Of a stretch of 64,000 nucleotides of DNA, positions 16,967-25,911 are shown in pieces. Under the pieces are notes generated by a model. That model had not been told where the DNA came from. It searched no databases and saw only the letters and a list, made by a program, of their open reading frames with translations. The stretch spans positions 1 to 64,000 of the forward strand of contig DATAUW010000038.1 of assembly GCA_036268055.1 (NCBI GenBank), in the 5' to 3' direction. How positions within the stretch are numbered: the stretch's first letter is position 1; each line of letters opens with the position of its first letter. The stretch comes from Verrucomicrobiia bacterium. Its GTDB lineage: Bacteria > Verrucomicrobiota > Verrucomicrobiia > Limisphaerales > Pedosphaeraceae. A program made the position numbers and the translations under genes.

Positions 16967-18229
16967 TCAAGCCGACGCGAGTTCGCTCGACTTGGTGGGC
17001 TGGCTCGCGGTGCCGGGAACTTTTTCATTCAAATATTCGTCGAGCAACGCAAGCGCGGCGAACATCGTAGCCTGGCCCCAATGCAGCGTCGGCGTCTTGT
17101 TCGTAAGCACCGGGTATTTGCGATAATAAAAATAGCCCGTGCGGTCCTGCATGTTATTGATCGTCCACTGCGCCACCGAAATAGCGGTCTCGATGCTGCG
17201 GGGATGCAGGTCGCGCAAATTGACAAGCGTCTCAATCGCCTGCGAGGCGCATTGGATGTCGAGCGGACGCGTCTTGTAATCGTAATAGCGCGGGGTTCCG
17301 TCCGCTTCAAAAAAAGTCTCCACGAAAAACGTGTAACCTTTTTTCAATTCCGGCAAAAATGTTTTGTCATTTTTCCAGCGGATATAATGGTCGAGCGCTT
17401 CGAGATTGTAACCCGTGTGGAAGGAGTCCACCCACGCCCATTTGGGATGATTGCCGTAATTCCATGCGCCGTTCGGCATCTGGTCGCGGATGGTGAACTT
17501 CACGCCTTTCTCAGCGAGTTCCAAATAAATCGGCTTCGGCGAATGACTGTTCAGGCGCGCGAGAAAACCGGCGCCAAGAATATTCGAATTATGAATGCCG
17601 TACTCGCCCTGGATCGGCTTGCCTTCCGGCGTTGGCGTGTAGCTGATGCAAATATCGCCGTGAGACGTGGCGATGTGGCCAAGTTCGTTGCTGGTGAATT
17701 CAGCGATGCCGCGCGCGACTTCAAGATAACGCTCTTCCTGCAACGCGTCATAAGCATCCAAAAACGCATGACCGATTAAGCTCGTCCAAACCACCGTCGG
17801 CGTGCCGGGTGCGATGCGTCCGCTGCGCGATTCGTAATCAAAATGATTGCCCCACGCGTAACCCTTGAATTGCGGGCAGCGATTTTTGATGAGCCACTCC
17901 AGGCACGAATGCATCTTGGCGAGATATTTTTTATCGCCGGTCGTTTGATAAAGATGCAGATAGCCTTGCGCGAAAAATCCCATGCCCTTGCTGCTGTTCG
18001 AGGGCTTGATGCCGAGCAGCGGACGGATGTTCATCGGGAACCGGCGGACGCCCTGCTGCCACACGCGCTTCATGAACGGATTGCCGAACGAGAAGATCGG
18101 CGCCAGCGGTGAGGACAAACCGTCGAACGTATCGTAACCCTTCCATTGCGCCTGCGTGGACCAGTCGTCCAGTTTCAGGAGTGATTCTCGGATTTGGCGG
18201 CTGGCGTTGGTGTTGGCCATTGTCGTCAT
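16967..18229 (-). CDS. (alpha/alpha)6-barrel, six-hairpin glycosidase-like protein
   Basis: About 420 residues with repeated helical hairpins and conserved aromatic/His clusters typical of six-hairpin glycosidases and sugar epimerases: GMGFFAQGYLHLYQTTGDKK, WGNHFDYESRSG, VWTSLIGHAFLDAYDA, WAWVDSFHTGYNLEALDHY and LHWGQATMFAALALLDEYL. No signal peptide is seen, so it is probably cytoplasmic. It is often found next to GT4 and nucleotide-sugar genes, but its reaction is unknown. The start at 18229 makes an ATGA overlap with the preceding GT4 gene; an internal ATG at 18220 and an upstream one at 18280 are less likely. Confidence 0.72.
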   Translation of the reverse strand: MTTMANTNASRQIRESLLKLDDWSTQAQWKGYDTFDGLSSPLAPIFSFGNPFMKRVWQQGVRRFPMNIRPLLGIKPSNSSKGMGFFAQGYLHLYQTTGDKKYLAKMHSCLEWLIKNRCPQFKGYAWGNHFDYESRSGRIAPGTPTVVWTSLIGHAFLDAYDALQEERYLEVARGIAEFTSNELGHIATSHGDICISYTPTPEGKPIQGEYGIHNSNILGAGFLARLNSHSPKPIYLELAEKGVKFTIRDQMPNGAWNYGNHPKWAWVDSFHTGYNLEALDHYIRWKNDKTFLPELKKGYTFFVETFFEADGTPRYYDYKTRPLDIQCASQAIETLVNLRDLHPRSIETAISVAQWTINNMQDRTGYFYYRKYPVLTNKTPTLHWGQATMFAALALLDEYLNEKVPGTASQPTKSSELASA

Positions 18230-19467
18230 TTGAGCAAAGTCTGGTAGGCAGTTAATAAATTCCGGCCGGTCACGGCCCATTGCAAATCACTCTCCACGCG
18301 TTCGCGGCCAAAGCGGCCCATCTTCGAGCGTAGCTTTTCATCGTCCATCAATTTCACGATGCCCTTGGCAAAAGCCATCTCGTCATTCGCCGGAACAAAC
18401 AACGCCGCCTGTTGCGCGGAGAAGCGCGTCTCTTTCAAATCGAATGAAACGATCGGCTTGGAGAACGCCATGTATTCCATGATCTTGATCCAGGTCGAGA
18501 CGTCGTTGAGCGGGCTCGACGGATCGGGATCCATGCAGATGTCTGCCGCGGACAAATTTTCCATCAATACCTGGTCGGAAACGAAACCGGGCAGTTCGAC
18601 GTACGCCTCAAGCTTCAATTCCCGCGACAGTTTGCGCAGGTCTTCGAGCGAGTCACCCATGCCCATGATGACACAATAAAAATCCGTGCGCTTGAGGTCG
18701 TGAACCAAATGACCCAAGGCACGGAGCAAGTAATCAACGCCGTCCTGCGGGTTAAGGCTGCCGATGTAACAAAAGATCATTTTGTTCATCGCCCGAAGAC
18801 GGGGACTCGACGGTGGAACCTGCATCCGTTCAAGGTTCGGACCGTTGCGGACCAGAAAAATAGTTTCAGCTTTGCGACCGCCGCGCGCGATCTGGATTTC
18901 CTTATACGACTCGTTCGTCGCGATGGTGACGTTCGCCAGCTTGAGATTGCACCACTCGAAAATGCGCAGCAGCGTCGTGTAAAATCCTCCGCGCGAACCG
19001 TAGCGCGACTGATAAAGCTCCGGGCAAAGATCGTGATGATCGAAAACGAATTTCTTGCCGATCAACTTATACGGCAGCGCGACCAGGAACAGCGTGTCCG
19101 GCGGATTATGCGCGTGAATGGCGTCGAACCCGCGCGTGAAAAAAATCTTCAGGCTGACGAGAAAGCACGCGGTGGTGAAATAGCTGTACTCGATGCAATA
19201 GCCGAGAAACGATTTCGCCAGCAGAAATAATTTGCCGATGAACGATAATTTATCGGAAGGCGTCTTCTGAAAAAGTTCGATGCGCGGCAGCCGGTGGACA
19301 TGAATGCCATTGAGCACTTCATAGGGCGCCTGGTTTTTCTTGCGAAGACAAATCACCGAAACCGTATAGCCGGCTTCGTTCAACAGCGTTGCTTCATTTT
19401 TGACCCGGGTATCCTGGGGAAAATTGTTTTCCACCAGCATTAATATCCGGCCGAGGGATTTCGGCAT
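18226..19467 (-). CDS. GT4-family glycosyltransferase
   Basis: GT-B enzyme of 413 residues. LMLVENNFPQDTRVKNEA (the D-T-R-V-x-x-E acceptor motif) begins domain 1, and DAIHAHNPPDTLFLVALPY follows near residue 120. FVFDHHDLCPELY resembles WbuB/fucosyltransferase-like members. FCYIGSLNPQDGVDYLLRAL opens domain 2, and ADICMDPDPSSPLNDVSTW replaces the usual E-G-x-P donor motif, as in that subgroup. The stop overlaps the next gene by ATGA. Substrate not assigned. Confidence 0.88.
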   Translation of the reverse strand: MPKSLGRILMLVENNFPQDTRVKNEATLLNEAGYTVSVICLRKKNQAPYEVLNGIHVHRLPRIELFQKTPSDKLSFIGKLFLLAKSFLGYCIEYSYFTTACFLVSLKIFFTRGFDAIHAHNPPDTLFLVALPYKLIGKKFVFDHHDLCPELYQSRYGSRGGFYTTLLRIFEWCNLKLANVTIATNESYKEIQIARGGRKAETIFLVRNGPNLERMQVPPSSPRLRAMNKMIFCYIGSLNPQDGVDYLLRALGHLVHDLKRTDFYCVIMGMGDSLEDLRKLSRELKLEAYVELPGFVSDQVLMENLSAADICMDPDPSSPLNDVSTWIKIMEYMAFSKPIVSFDLKETRFSAQQAALFVPANDEMAFAKGIVKLMDDEKLRSKMGRFGRERVESDLQWAVTGRNLLTAYQTLLK

Positions 19468-19487
19468 AACAAATAATCAGGGACAAC

Positions 19488-20792
19488 TTACCAGCAGATG
19501 CCTTCGTAGCTTGAAGGGGCTTGGGATGGTTCAATGATGCGGACCAGGTCAATCACAGTGACGCCTGGCGGTACTTGGTTCACGACTGCCTGGAATTCCT
19601 TATTGCGCTTGCTCACGATGACGATGTCGCAGTCCTTCAGGACATCCGCAGCCTTCGCGACCAGCAGCGACGAGATGTGCGGGATGGTCGCCTCGATGTA
19701 ACGGCGGTTGGAGCCGATCAACTGCGAAAGCGAAACTTCTTCGTCATATACTTTGAGTTGATACCCCTTGCCCAAAAGTTGCTCGATCAAGATCACGATC
19801 GGGCTTTCGCGCAAGTCGTCCGTGCCCGCCTTAAAACTCAGGCCCAGGACGCCGACGCGTTTCTTGCCCGTCTTGCGCACGAGATTGAACGCGTGGTCGA
19901 GATGGCGGCGGTTGCTTTCCAGCAGGGAATTCAACACCGGGAAATCGAGGTCCTGCTGGCGCGCGAGATGCAAAATGGCGCGCAAATCCTTTGGCAGGCA
20001 CGACCCGCCAAAAGCAAACCCGGGCTTCAGATAGTAAGGAGACAAGTTCAATTTGCCGTCTTTGCAAAAAACTTCCATGACTTTGTGGCTGTCAATTCCC
20101 AAGCTCTTGCTGAGAACGCCCACTTCGTTGGCAAAGCAGACTTTCAGCGCGTGAAAGGCATTGCAAGAATATTTTATCATTTCCGCCACTGCGATCGGCG
20201 TTTTTTCCAGCGGTGCGGCCAGGCTCTCGTAGAGTTTGCCGACGGTATTGATGCTGCGCTCGTCCAAACCGCCGATGACCGTGAAGGGCGGATTGTGAAA
20301 ATCCTGCACAGCGGTCGTCTCGCGCAAAAATTCCGGATTCATGCACACGCCAAAATCTTTTCCGGGCGTCTTGCCGGAGCGTTCGGCGAGCAAGGGAATG
20401 ATGATATTTTCGACCGTGCCGGGAATGACGGTGCTGCGGACATTGACGACGTGATAGGCCGAACGCTCGCGCAATTTATCGCCGAGATGCGAGACGACAC
20501 GCTGAACGTGATCGAGACAAAGGCTGCCGTTGCTGTTGCTCGGCGTGCCGACACAGATGATGGAAACATCACCCAGATCTTCGACTTCGCGGCGGGCTTG
20601 CAGACGGCCGGACGAAACGCCCTTGCCGATCAAATCCTCGAGGCCGGGCTCGATGAGCGGGCTGTGGCCGGAGTTGATGAGGTCAATTTTGTTCTGGTCG
20701 AGGTCCACGCCCGTGACGTGATGCCCGCAGGACGCGAGGCACGCCGAGGTGACACACCCCACATAACCCATGCCAAAGATGGTGACTTTCAT
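19488..20792 (-). CDS. algD: GDP-mannose 6-dehydrogenase (AlgD-like)
   Basis: NAD-dependent oxidation of a GDP-sugar (GDP-mannose to GDP-mannuronate) by the UDP-Glc/GDP-Man dehydrogenase family. Motifs in order: Rossmann VTIFGMGYVGCVTSACLA, VGTPSNSNGSL, RSTVIPGTVENIIIP, NPEFLRETTAV, KYSCNAFHALKV, the catalytic GGSCLPKDLRAI (Cys near residue 267) and GLSFKAGTDDLRESP. The C-terminal EGICW ending and the phrasing of several blocks match AlgD more closely than UDP-glucose dehydrogenases, which supports the GDP-mannose assignment. Length 434 residues, as expected. A uronic acid in the exported polymer follows from this. Confidence 0.85.
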   Translation of the reverse strand: MKVTIFGMGYVGCVTSACLASCGHHVTGVDLDQNKIDLINSGHSPLIEPGLEDLIGKGVSSGRLQARREVEDLGDVSIICVGTPSNSNGSLCLDHVQRVVSHLGDKLRERSAYHVVNVRSTVIPGTVENIIIPLLAERSGKTPGKDFGVCMNPEFLRETTAVQDFHNPPFTVIGGLDERSINTVGKLYESLAAPLEKTPIAVAEMIKYSCNAFHALKVCFANEVGVLSKSLGIDSHKVMEVFCKDGKLNLSPYYLKPGFAFGGSCLPKDLRAILHLARQQDLDFPVLNSLLESNRRHLDHAFNLVRKTGKKRVGVLGLSFKAGTDDLRESPIVILIEQLLGKGYQLKVYDEEVSLSQLIGSNRRYIEATIPHISSLLVAKAADVLKDCDIVIVSKRNKEFQAVVNQVPPGVTVIDLVRIIEPSQAPSSYEGICW

Positions 20793-20820
20793 GATGGTAA
20801 AAACTGGTTGAACTTTGAAA

Positions 20821-21810
20821 TTATTTTGCGGGCGAATTTTCCCGCATTGCCGGAGGACGCTTGACGTCCTGGGTTTGCAGATACCACTGGACCAGATCTT
20901 TCGGGAGCGTTTGCCAATACTGCCCGGCGTACTTGGTCTTCACGTACTCCAAAAACTTTTGATACAACGCGGCGGGAAATTCGCGCGGGCCGCTTTTGCC
21001 GGGACCAAAATTCACGTAATCGGGATGCACGATGAGCATCGCCATGCCGCCACGGGAAACGATCCAGTCGAGCTTCTTCGTCCAAATATCAATCGAGGTT
21101 TCCTGGAGCGAGATGAACAGCGTTGAGTCCTGCACCAGCGTGTAAGGCAGTTCAACATAGCCATTGCCGGTCCCGTTCTTTTTCAGGAACGGAAAAATGG
21201 TGCCGACCCCGTCCGGCTCCGGCTCGAAAGGATCCGTGTCGAACGTGGAGGCATCATACTGGATATTCAACTGATGCAGCCACTCGAGATTGCGCAGCAT
21301 GAAACCGGAACGAAAACCGGTTGAGCCCCACTCCTTCAGGTAACGGTTGATCTGCCGCGCTTTTTTCGCGAAGTCTTCCTTCGTCCAATACAACTTCCCG
21401 TCGTGATGCAGGTCGTGGACGCCGATCTCGCAACCGGCCGCCTGCAATTCCTCGCGCAATTCGCGCGGGACATTGTATTCGCCTTCGGGAACAAAATTGA
21501 AAGACGAGCAAAAGCCCAGTCCCTTTTCTAACTGCATCAACTGGCGGCAGCGCGTCACTCCCAGCGGGCCTTCTACGTCATGGGTCAGGACGAAGGCGAA
21601 TTTTTTGCCATCGGGCCAGCCCGGCCAGCCCGGCGGAGTGAAGCCCGCGGCGGGATTGATCGGCCAGGTGTGTTGACTGTCGCGGCGGGCGCGGCGGGCC
21701 AGAACGCGGCGGGCGGCAATGCGCAAACGCCACGGCAAATAGGGCTTTAGATGATAATAAAGAGCGAGGTTAAACACGTGACGATCGTTTGAGGAAAAAC
21801 GGGGATTCAA
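20821..21810 (-). CDS. Polysaccharide deacetylase-family (NodB-like) protein
   Basis: NodB-homology deacetylase of about 329 residues. FAFVLTHDVEGPLGV holds the first motif (T-H-D). GCEIGVHDLHHDGKLYW holds the metal-binding H-x-x-x-H region, and GFRSGFMLRN the R-containing third motif. No signal peptide is visible, so it may act on the cytoplasmic or membrane-bound precursor. The frame opens at a TTG (21810); a GTG at 21777 is an alternative and no ATG is available near the N-terminus. Together with the ChbG-like enzyme this gives the locus two unrelated sugar deacetylases. Confidence 0.8.
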   Translation of the reverse strand: MNPRFSSNDRHVFNLALYYHLKPYLPWRLRIAARRVLARRARRDSQHTWPINPAAGFTPPGWPGWPDGKKFAFVLTHDVEGPLGVTRCRQLMQLEKGLGFCSSFNFVPEGEYNVPRELREELQAAGCEIGVHDLHHDGKLYWTKEDFAKKARQINRYLKEWGSTGFRSGFMLRNLEWLHQLNIQYDASTFDTDPFEPEPDGVGTIFPFLKKNGTGNGYVELPYTLVQDSTLFISLQETSIDIWTKKLDWIVSRGGMAMLIVHPDYVNFGPGKSGPREFPAALYQKFLEYVKTKYAGQYWQTLPKDLVQWYLQTQDVKRPPAMRENSPAK

Positions 21811-21908
21811 AAAACGATATTTTGCAACTTGTATGGCGCTGAACCGGAAGCACAGCCCGACGGGAAATCATCGGAAAACAATCTGCGCGCCCGGCCCATT
21901 TGCCAAGT

Positions 21909-24227
21909 TCAAAATTCCTGGTGAAAGCGTTTGGGGATGTAAGTGCGGGTCTTGTTGAGCACCACACTGACGTTGGCTTTCGATTCAGTCAGCAAACCGC
22001 CGGCTTGTTTGACCACGTCGCGGCTGGTCTTTTCCGCTTCCACGACGAGCAGCATCATGTCCATGAAACCGGCAAGGCGTTGCGTCACGCCGGTGCGCGC
22101 GATGGGCGGCATGTCGAAGATGATGTAATCGTAATCGCTGGCCTTGAGCTTGGGCAAAAGGTTGGCGAAACGCTTGGGCAGCATGCGCGAGAGCTGGTCG
22201 CCGTTCGATTTGCCGGAGACGACGTAAAGGTTGTTCTGCACCATCGCGCTGTCGCGGGTTTCGTTGGCAAGCGCGGCGTCGAGTTCGCAATTCGGTTTGC
22301 CGTTGTAGAACTCCTGCGTGGCGCCATGCTCAAGGTTCATGTCAATCAGCAGCACATTGCCATCACCCGTTTCGGAAAGCGAAGCCGCAAGGCCCGCCGC
22401 GATGGTAGTCGTGCCCGCGCCCTGCTCGGAACCGGTGACGGCGACAAGCTTGGGTTTGTGATTGAGATTGTTGACTTCGAAATACGAAATCAAACGGTCG
22501 CGCAAGGCTTCATAATAATTGTGCAGCGAATGATTGCGGTCCCACGGCGCGACTTCAAGCCGGTTGCCCTTGGCGCCCGCGCCATTGACAGCCACGCCGG
22601 ATGCCGCCGGAGCAGCGCCATTGGCGGCAGTGCTGCCGTTGCCATTCACGGTTTCAGGAAGCAACGCGGCTGGTTTGCCATTTCGCTTTTTCGCGCCCGT
22701 GCCAAGGAAGCGCGAGCCATTGGAATAGACATCGGGGATGGAAAGGAAGAGGCGCATGCCGAGGCTGCCTTCGATTTCCTTGGGACGGCGCACGCTGTGG
22801 TCGAGATAAAGTTCAACGAAAAAGGCCCAGACCAATCCGGCCAGGATTCCCATGACCGCGGCGATGCCCATCATCTTGGGCGTCTTGGAACGCTCTAGCG
22901 AAGGGGGAGTCGGCTTTTGGGTGACCTGAATGTTGGCGTTCTTGCCGGCGGTGACGTCGTTTTCGATCTTGGCCTGTTCGAGGCTGTTCAAATAATTGCG
23001 ATAATATTCCTCGCGATAATGAACCTGGCGCTCGAGTTCCTGAATGGCCGGCGCAGCGGCATCCAGGTTCGTGGACTCGGCGTGAAGTTCGACCATGTCC
23101 GCTTGAAGGATCTTGATTTTTTCCTGCAAGTCGTCAATCGCGTCCTGTTCATCGGTGATACGGTCGTCGGTGGTCTTGACGGTGGAACGAGTGCCATCAG
23201 TATTGGAAGCGATCTTCAAATGGCGCAGGCGCGGGTCGGCTTTTTCCAGGTCTTGTTTTTTCTTCAATGCGATTTTGAGCTGGGCAAACTTCTCCTGAAC
23301 GAGGCTGTTGTGCTCAGGCAGCTCAACGCGCATGTTGTCATAACTTTTCTTGATCAGATTGTAGGCTTCCCGGGCATCGTTATATTCATCAATTTGATCA
23401 TCCGTCAGTTCCGGCAATGTATTGGAAGACGTCACGGATGAGGCTGCCACATGGTTGGTGGAATCCTGCAGTTTCTTCAAATTGTTTTGGCGCTGAGTCA
23501 ACTGGCTTACCGCGGCCATAAGGTCATAACGGATTGAAGACATCTTCTGGCTCGTGGATTTCCGGGCTTCGTCGAGATCGCTTATGTTGGCCTTGGCTTT
23601 TTCCCGGCGCAGATTGTCTTCGGCCGCATCCAATTCACTTTTGAGAGTGCTCGTTTCCGACTGCAACGTGTCATAGGAGGAGTTGGCGGAACTATTCAGT
23701 TCGGCATGGCGGCTTTGGTAATCCACCACGATTTCCTCAAGGACGCGTTGCACCAGATCCTTGTCCGGATGTGAAAAGATGACTCGCAATACCGGGCTGT
23801 GCGGGACGCGCTGGATCAAAAGATTATCATGGATCGCCGTGGCAGCGGCGACCACATCGCTTCCTCCACCCAGCTTGGCGAGGACTTTTTCCGGCCCGAC
23901 ATTGGTCGCAACTTGCTTGGCCAGGTCGAAGCTATTAATGATGGTGATTTCCGTATTGATGATGTCGTCGCCATCATGGTACGGGACGATGGTATCCACC
24001 GCCGAAGGCGTCGGACTGACCGGCTTGGTGCTTTCGACGTATTTGATCCAGACGTCCGCCTCGGATTGATACGTGGTGCCACGATAAAAATAAATGCCGG
24101 CGGCAGTCGCGAGACCAAGGATGGAAAAAATAAGTATCTTCCACTTGTGCCGGAAAAGCACGTAGTAGATGTCGTTCAAGGCCAATCCCACAACCGGCGG
24201 ATGATTGGCGTTTCGTTTCTCGTTCAT
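21909..24227 (-). CDS. Wzc-like polysaccharide co-polymerase fused to a BY-kinase-type ATPase
   Basis: Inner-membrane protein of about 772 residues that controls chain length and export of exopolysaccharide. The first membrane segment, KWKILIFSILGLATAAGIYF, opens a Wzz domain. A long coiled-coil-rich periplasmic part follows, then a second membrane segment, IAAVMGILAGLVWAFFVE. After it comes an Asn/Gly/Ala-rich linker (coded near 22560-22660) and a P-loop domain with VTGSEQGAGTTTIAAG (Walker A), VLLIDMNLE (A') and DYIIFDMPP (B). A C-terminal tyrosine cluster is absent; only one Tyr lies near the end (TYIPKRFHQEF), so tyrosine-kinase autophosphorylation is doubtful. The ATG at 24227 is preferred over upstream in-frame codons. 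Confidence 0.9.
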   Translation of the reverse strand: MNEKRNANHPPVVGLALNDIYYVLFRHKWKILIFSILGLATAAGIYFYRGTTYQSEADVWIKYVESTKPVSPTPSAVDTIVPYHDGDDIINTEITIINSFDLAKQVATNVGPEKVLAKLGGGSDVVAAATAIHDNLLIQRVPHSPVLRVIFSHPDKDLVQRVLEEIVVDYQSRHAELNSSANSSYDTLQSETSTLKSELDAAEDNLRREKAKANISDLDEARKSTSQKMSSIRYDLMAAVSQLTQRQNNLKKLQDSTNHVAASSVTSSNTLPELTDDQIDEYNDAREAYNLIKKSYDNMRVELPEHNSLVQEKFAQLKIALKKKQDLEKADPRLRHLKIASNTDGTRSTVKTTDDRITDEQDAIDDLQEKIKILQADMVELHAESTNLDAAAPAIQELERQVHYREEYYRNYLNSLEQAKIENDVTAGKNANIQVTQKPTPPSLERSKTPKMMGIAAVMGILAGLVWAFFVELYLDHSVRRPKEIEGSLGMRLFLSIPDVYSNGSRFLGTGAKKRNGKPAALLPETVNGNGSTAANGAAPAASGVAVNGAGAKGNRLEVAPWDRNHSLHNYYEALRDRLISYFEVNNLNHKPKLVAVTGSEQGAGTTTIAAGLAASLSETGDGNVLLIDMNLEHGATQEFYNGKPNCELDAALANETRDSAMVQNNLYVVSGKSNGDQLSRMLPKRFANLLPKLKASDYDYIIFDMPPIARTGVTQRLAGFMDMMLLVVEAEKTSRDVVKQAGGLLTESKANVSVVLNKTRTYIPKRFHQEF

Positions 24228-24289
24228 ATGATTGATGTTCCCGACCGACCCGGTGAAAATCTTGTTTGATCTTCGATAAAAAATTCTGC

Positions 24290-25387
24290 TTATGCCCAAT
24301 GGCGATACAAAGCCGCCCCGACCCATCGCGATGCAAATATCGGCATGCGATTAAAAAGCTGATTGTGCCACCCGGAAGATTCGTCGCGATCCTGCACGAA
24401 CCGTTCCTGCCGAAAATCATATTTCACATATTCAATCGGGTGCTCGGCAGCGCCCCAATTCAACTTAAACCGCCGCAGACCTTCATTGCCCAGCGACGTC
24501 CGGCCAAGATGCAAACTCGCACAACCCATTGCCGCGTGCCACTTGATCGCTTCCCACATCACGAGGTTGTTGCCCCGCAACTGCTGGACCGTCTCATCCG
24601 AAGCGCCGTATTTGTATATGGCACGTTTGCCAAGCCGAAAATAAACCGCCGCCGCGATCGGCCGCCCCTCGAACCGGGCGATAAAAATATTCCCAAAATT
24701 CTTGGACAACACCTGCCGGTGGATATTCTCAAAAAAACCCAACGGTTGTGGCGGCATCCCGTGTTTTTTACGCGTCTGACACAGCAAATCGTAAAAAACT
24801 CGCATCGCTTCCAGCGATTCCGACACTTCGACCGTTACTCCGGCTTTTTCCGCTTTGCGGATTCCGCGCCGTACCGAGCCATCCACCCGCTCGAAAAGCC
24901 GCGCTTCACCCGCCATCAAATCCAACTCGTGCCCGTAAAACGAAACCGAGGCTGGCACATCGCCAAACCATTTTCTGCCGCCGCGGAATTCAACATATTT
25001 CCATTTCCGCGACCTGCCAAATTCGAGCACCGCGTCACTCACCTTTTTGAATGCCCCGGCATCGGCATAAAAAGGTTCGCTATCATCAGTGAACGGCAGC
25101 GAAACTCCGCGCCGTCCCGTCAGCCAGCTATCCACTTCCATCATGGGCAGCAACGCTTCCATGCCGCCCGCGCCCGCCACCGTGAAATATTGTGGCACGA
25201 AACCGTATCCTGCCAAAACTTCCGTCCACTCGGCGCTTTGAAAAAACGAACTGTTCGGCAATGCAGCCAACTGTTCATCCCAGCCCGGCTGCCCGGCGGG
25301 ATTGACGCGTTGCACAGCGGCTTTCACAGGGGTGCGAGCCCCGGCAGGCGCGTCACTCGCGCTCAAAGCCAGTGGCGCCGGCTGCAT
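24290..25387 (-). CDS. FemAB/GNAT-like acyltransferase
   Basis: About 365 residues with the FemAB-type double GNAT fold seen in exopolysaccharide and PEP-CTERM loci. FFQSAEWTEVLAGYGFVPQY is the N-terminal strand-helix. SVRRGIRKAEKAGVTVEV is the basic crossover helix. FIARFEGRPIAAAVYFRLGKR and GNNLVMWEAIKWHAAMGC form the second half. The start ATG at 25387 overlaps the TAA of the preceding gene (TAATG), so translation is coupled; a GTG at 25405 lies upstream. Probable transfer of an amino-acyl or acyl group to a sugar or lipid carrier; substrate unknown. Confidence 0.7.
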   Translation of the reverse strand: MQPAPLALSASDAPAGARTPVKAAVQRVNPAGQPGWDEQLAALPNSSFFQSAEWTEVLAGYGFVPQYFTVAGAGGMEALLPMMEVDSWLTGRRGVSLPFTDDSEPFYADAGAFKKVSDAVLEFGRSRKWKYVEFRGGRKWFGDVPASVSFYGHELDLMAGEARLFERVDGSVRRGIRKAEKAGVTVEVSESLEAMRVFYDLLCQTRKKHGMPPQPLGFFENIHRQVLSKNFGNIFIARFEGRPIAAAVYFRLGKRAIYKYGASDETVQQLRGNNLVMWEAIKWHAAMGCASLHLGRTSLGNEGLRRFKLNWGAAEHPIEYVKYDFRQERFVQDRDESSGWHNQLFNRMPIFASRWVGAALYRHWA

Positions 25388-25908
25388 TACGTCACCTGGG
25401 CACACTCGTTAGTGACCAACCGATTGGATTTTTTAACGACGCGCGCTGGATTACCAGCGACGATTGCGCCCGCAGGCACGTCTTTGGTCACGACGCTGCC
25501 CGCGCCGACCAAAGCGTTTTCGCCCACCGTCACGCCGCACAGAAGTGTCGCTCCCGAACCAATGGACGCGCCGCGTTTCACAAGCGTGCCGACGCAGGCC
25601 CAATCGGCCTCGGTTTGCAACTGGCCGTTGCCAGCGGTTGCACGCGGATGACGATCGTTGATGAACGTCACGTTGTGGCCGATGAAAACCTCGTCTTCAA
25701 TCGTCACGCCTTCGCAGATGAATGTGTGGCTGGAAATCTTGCAGCGGCTTCCGATCTTCGCGCCTTTCTGGATTTCCACGAAGGTGCCGACCTTGGTGTC
25801 GTCACCGATCTCACAACCGTAAAGGTTGGTGAAATCATACACCTTCGTATTGTTGCCGAGTTTCACGTCGGCCGAGATGCGCTTGAACGCTATGGGAGTG
25901 GAACTCAT
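25387..25908 (-). CDS. Left-handed beta-helix (hexapeptide) acetyltransferase, WlbB/WbpD-like
   Basis: 173-residue acetyltransferase made almost wholly of hexapeptide repeats: NNTKVYDFTNLYGCEIGDD, GTFVEIQKGAKIGSRCKISS, DEVFIGHNVTFINDRHPRA and ENALVGAGSVVTKDVPAGAI. The Phe-Ile-Asn-Asp-Arg-His-Pro loop is the one seen in WlbB/WbpD and QdtC-type enzymes that N-acetylate amino-sugar nucleotides. The gene lies three bases from a Gfo/Idh/MocA oxidoreductase gene, repeating the WlbA-WlbB arrangement. The aminotransferase that normally links the two steps is not seen nearby. Expected trimer in the cytoplasm. Confidence 0.85.
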   Translation of the reverse strand: MSSTPIAFKRISADVKLGNNTKVYDFTNLYGCEIGDDTKVGTFVEIQKGAKIGSRCKISSHTFICEGVTIEDEVFIGHNVTFINDRHPRATAGNGQLQTEADWACVGTLVKRGASIGSGATLLCGVTVGENALVGAGSVVTKDVPAGAIVAGNPARVVKKSNRLVTNECAQVT

Positions 25909-25911
25909 GGA

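Noticed and set aside
19521-20864. Long plus-strand open frame of 447 codons
   Set aside because: It lies opposite the AlgD-like dehydrogenase, has a composition typical of antisense frames in GC-rich coding DNA and shows no family motif.
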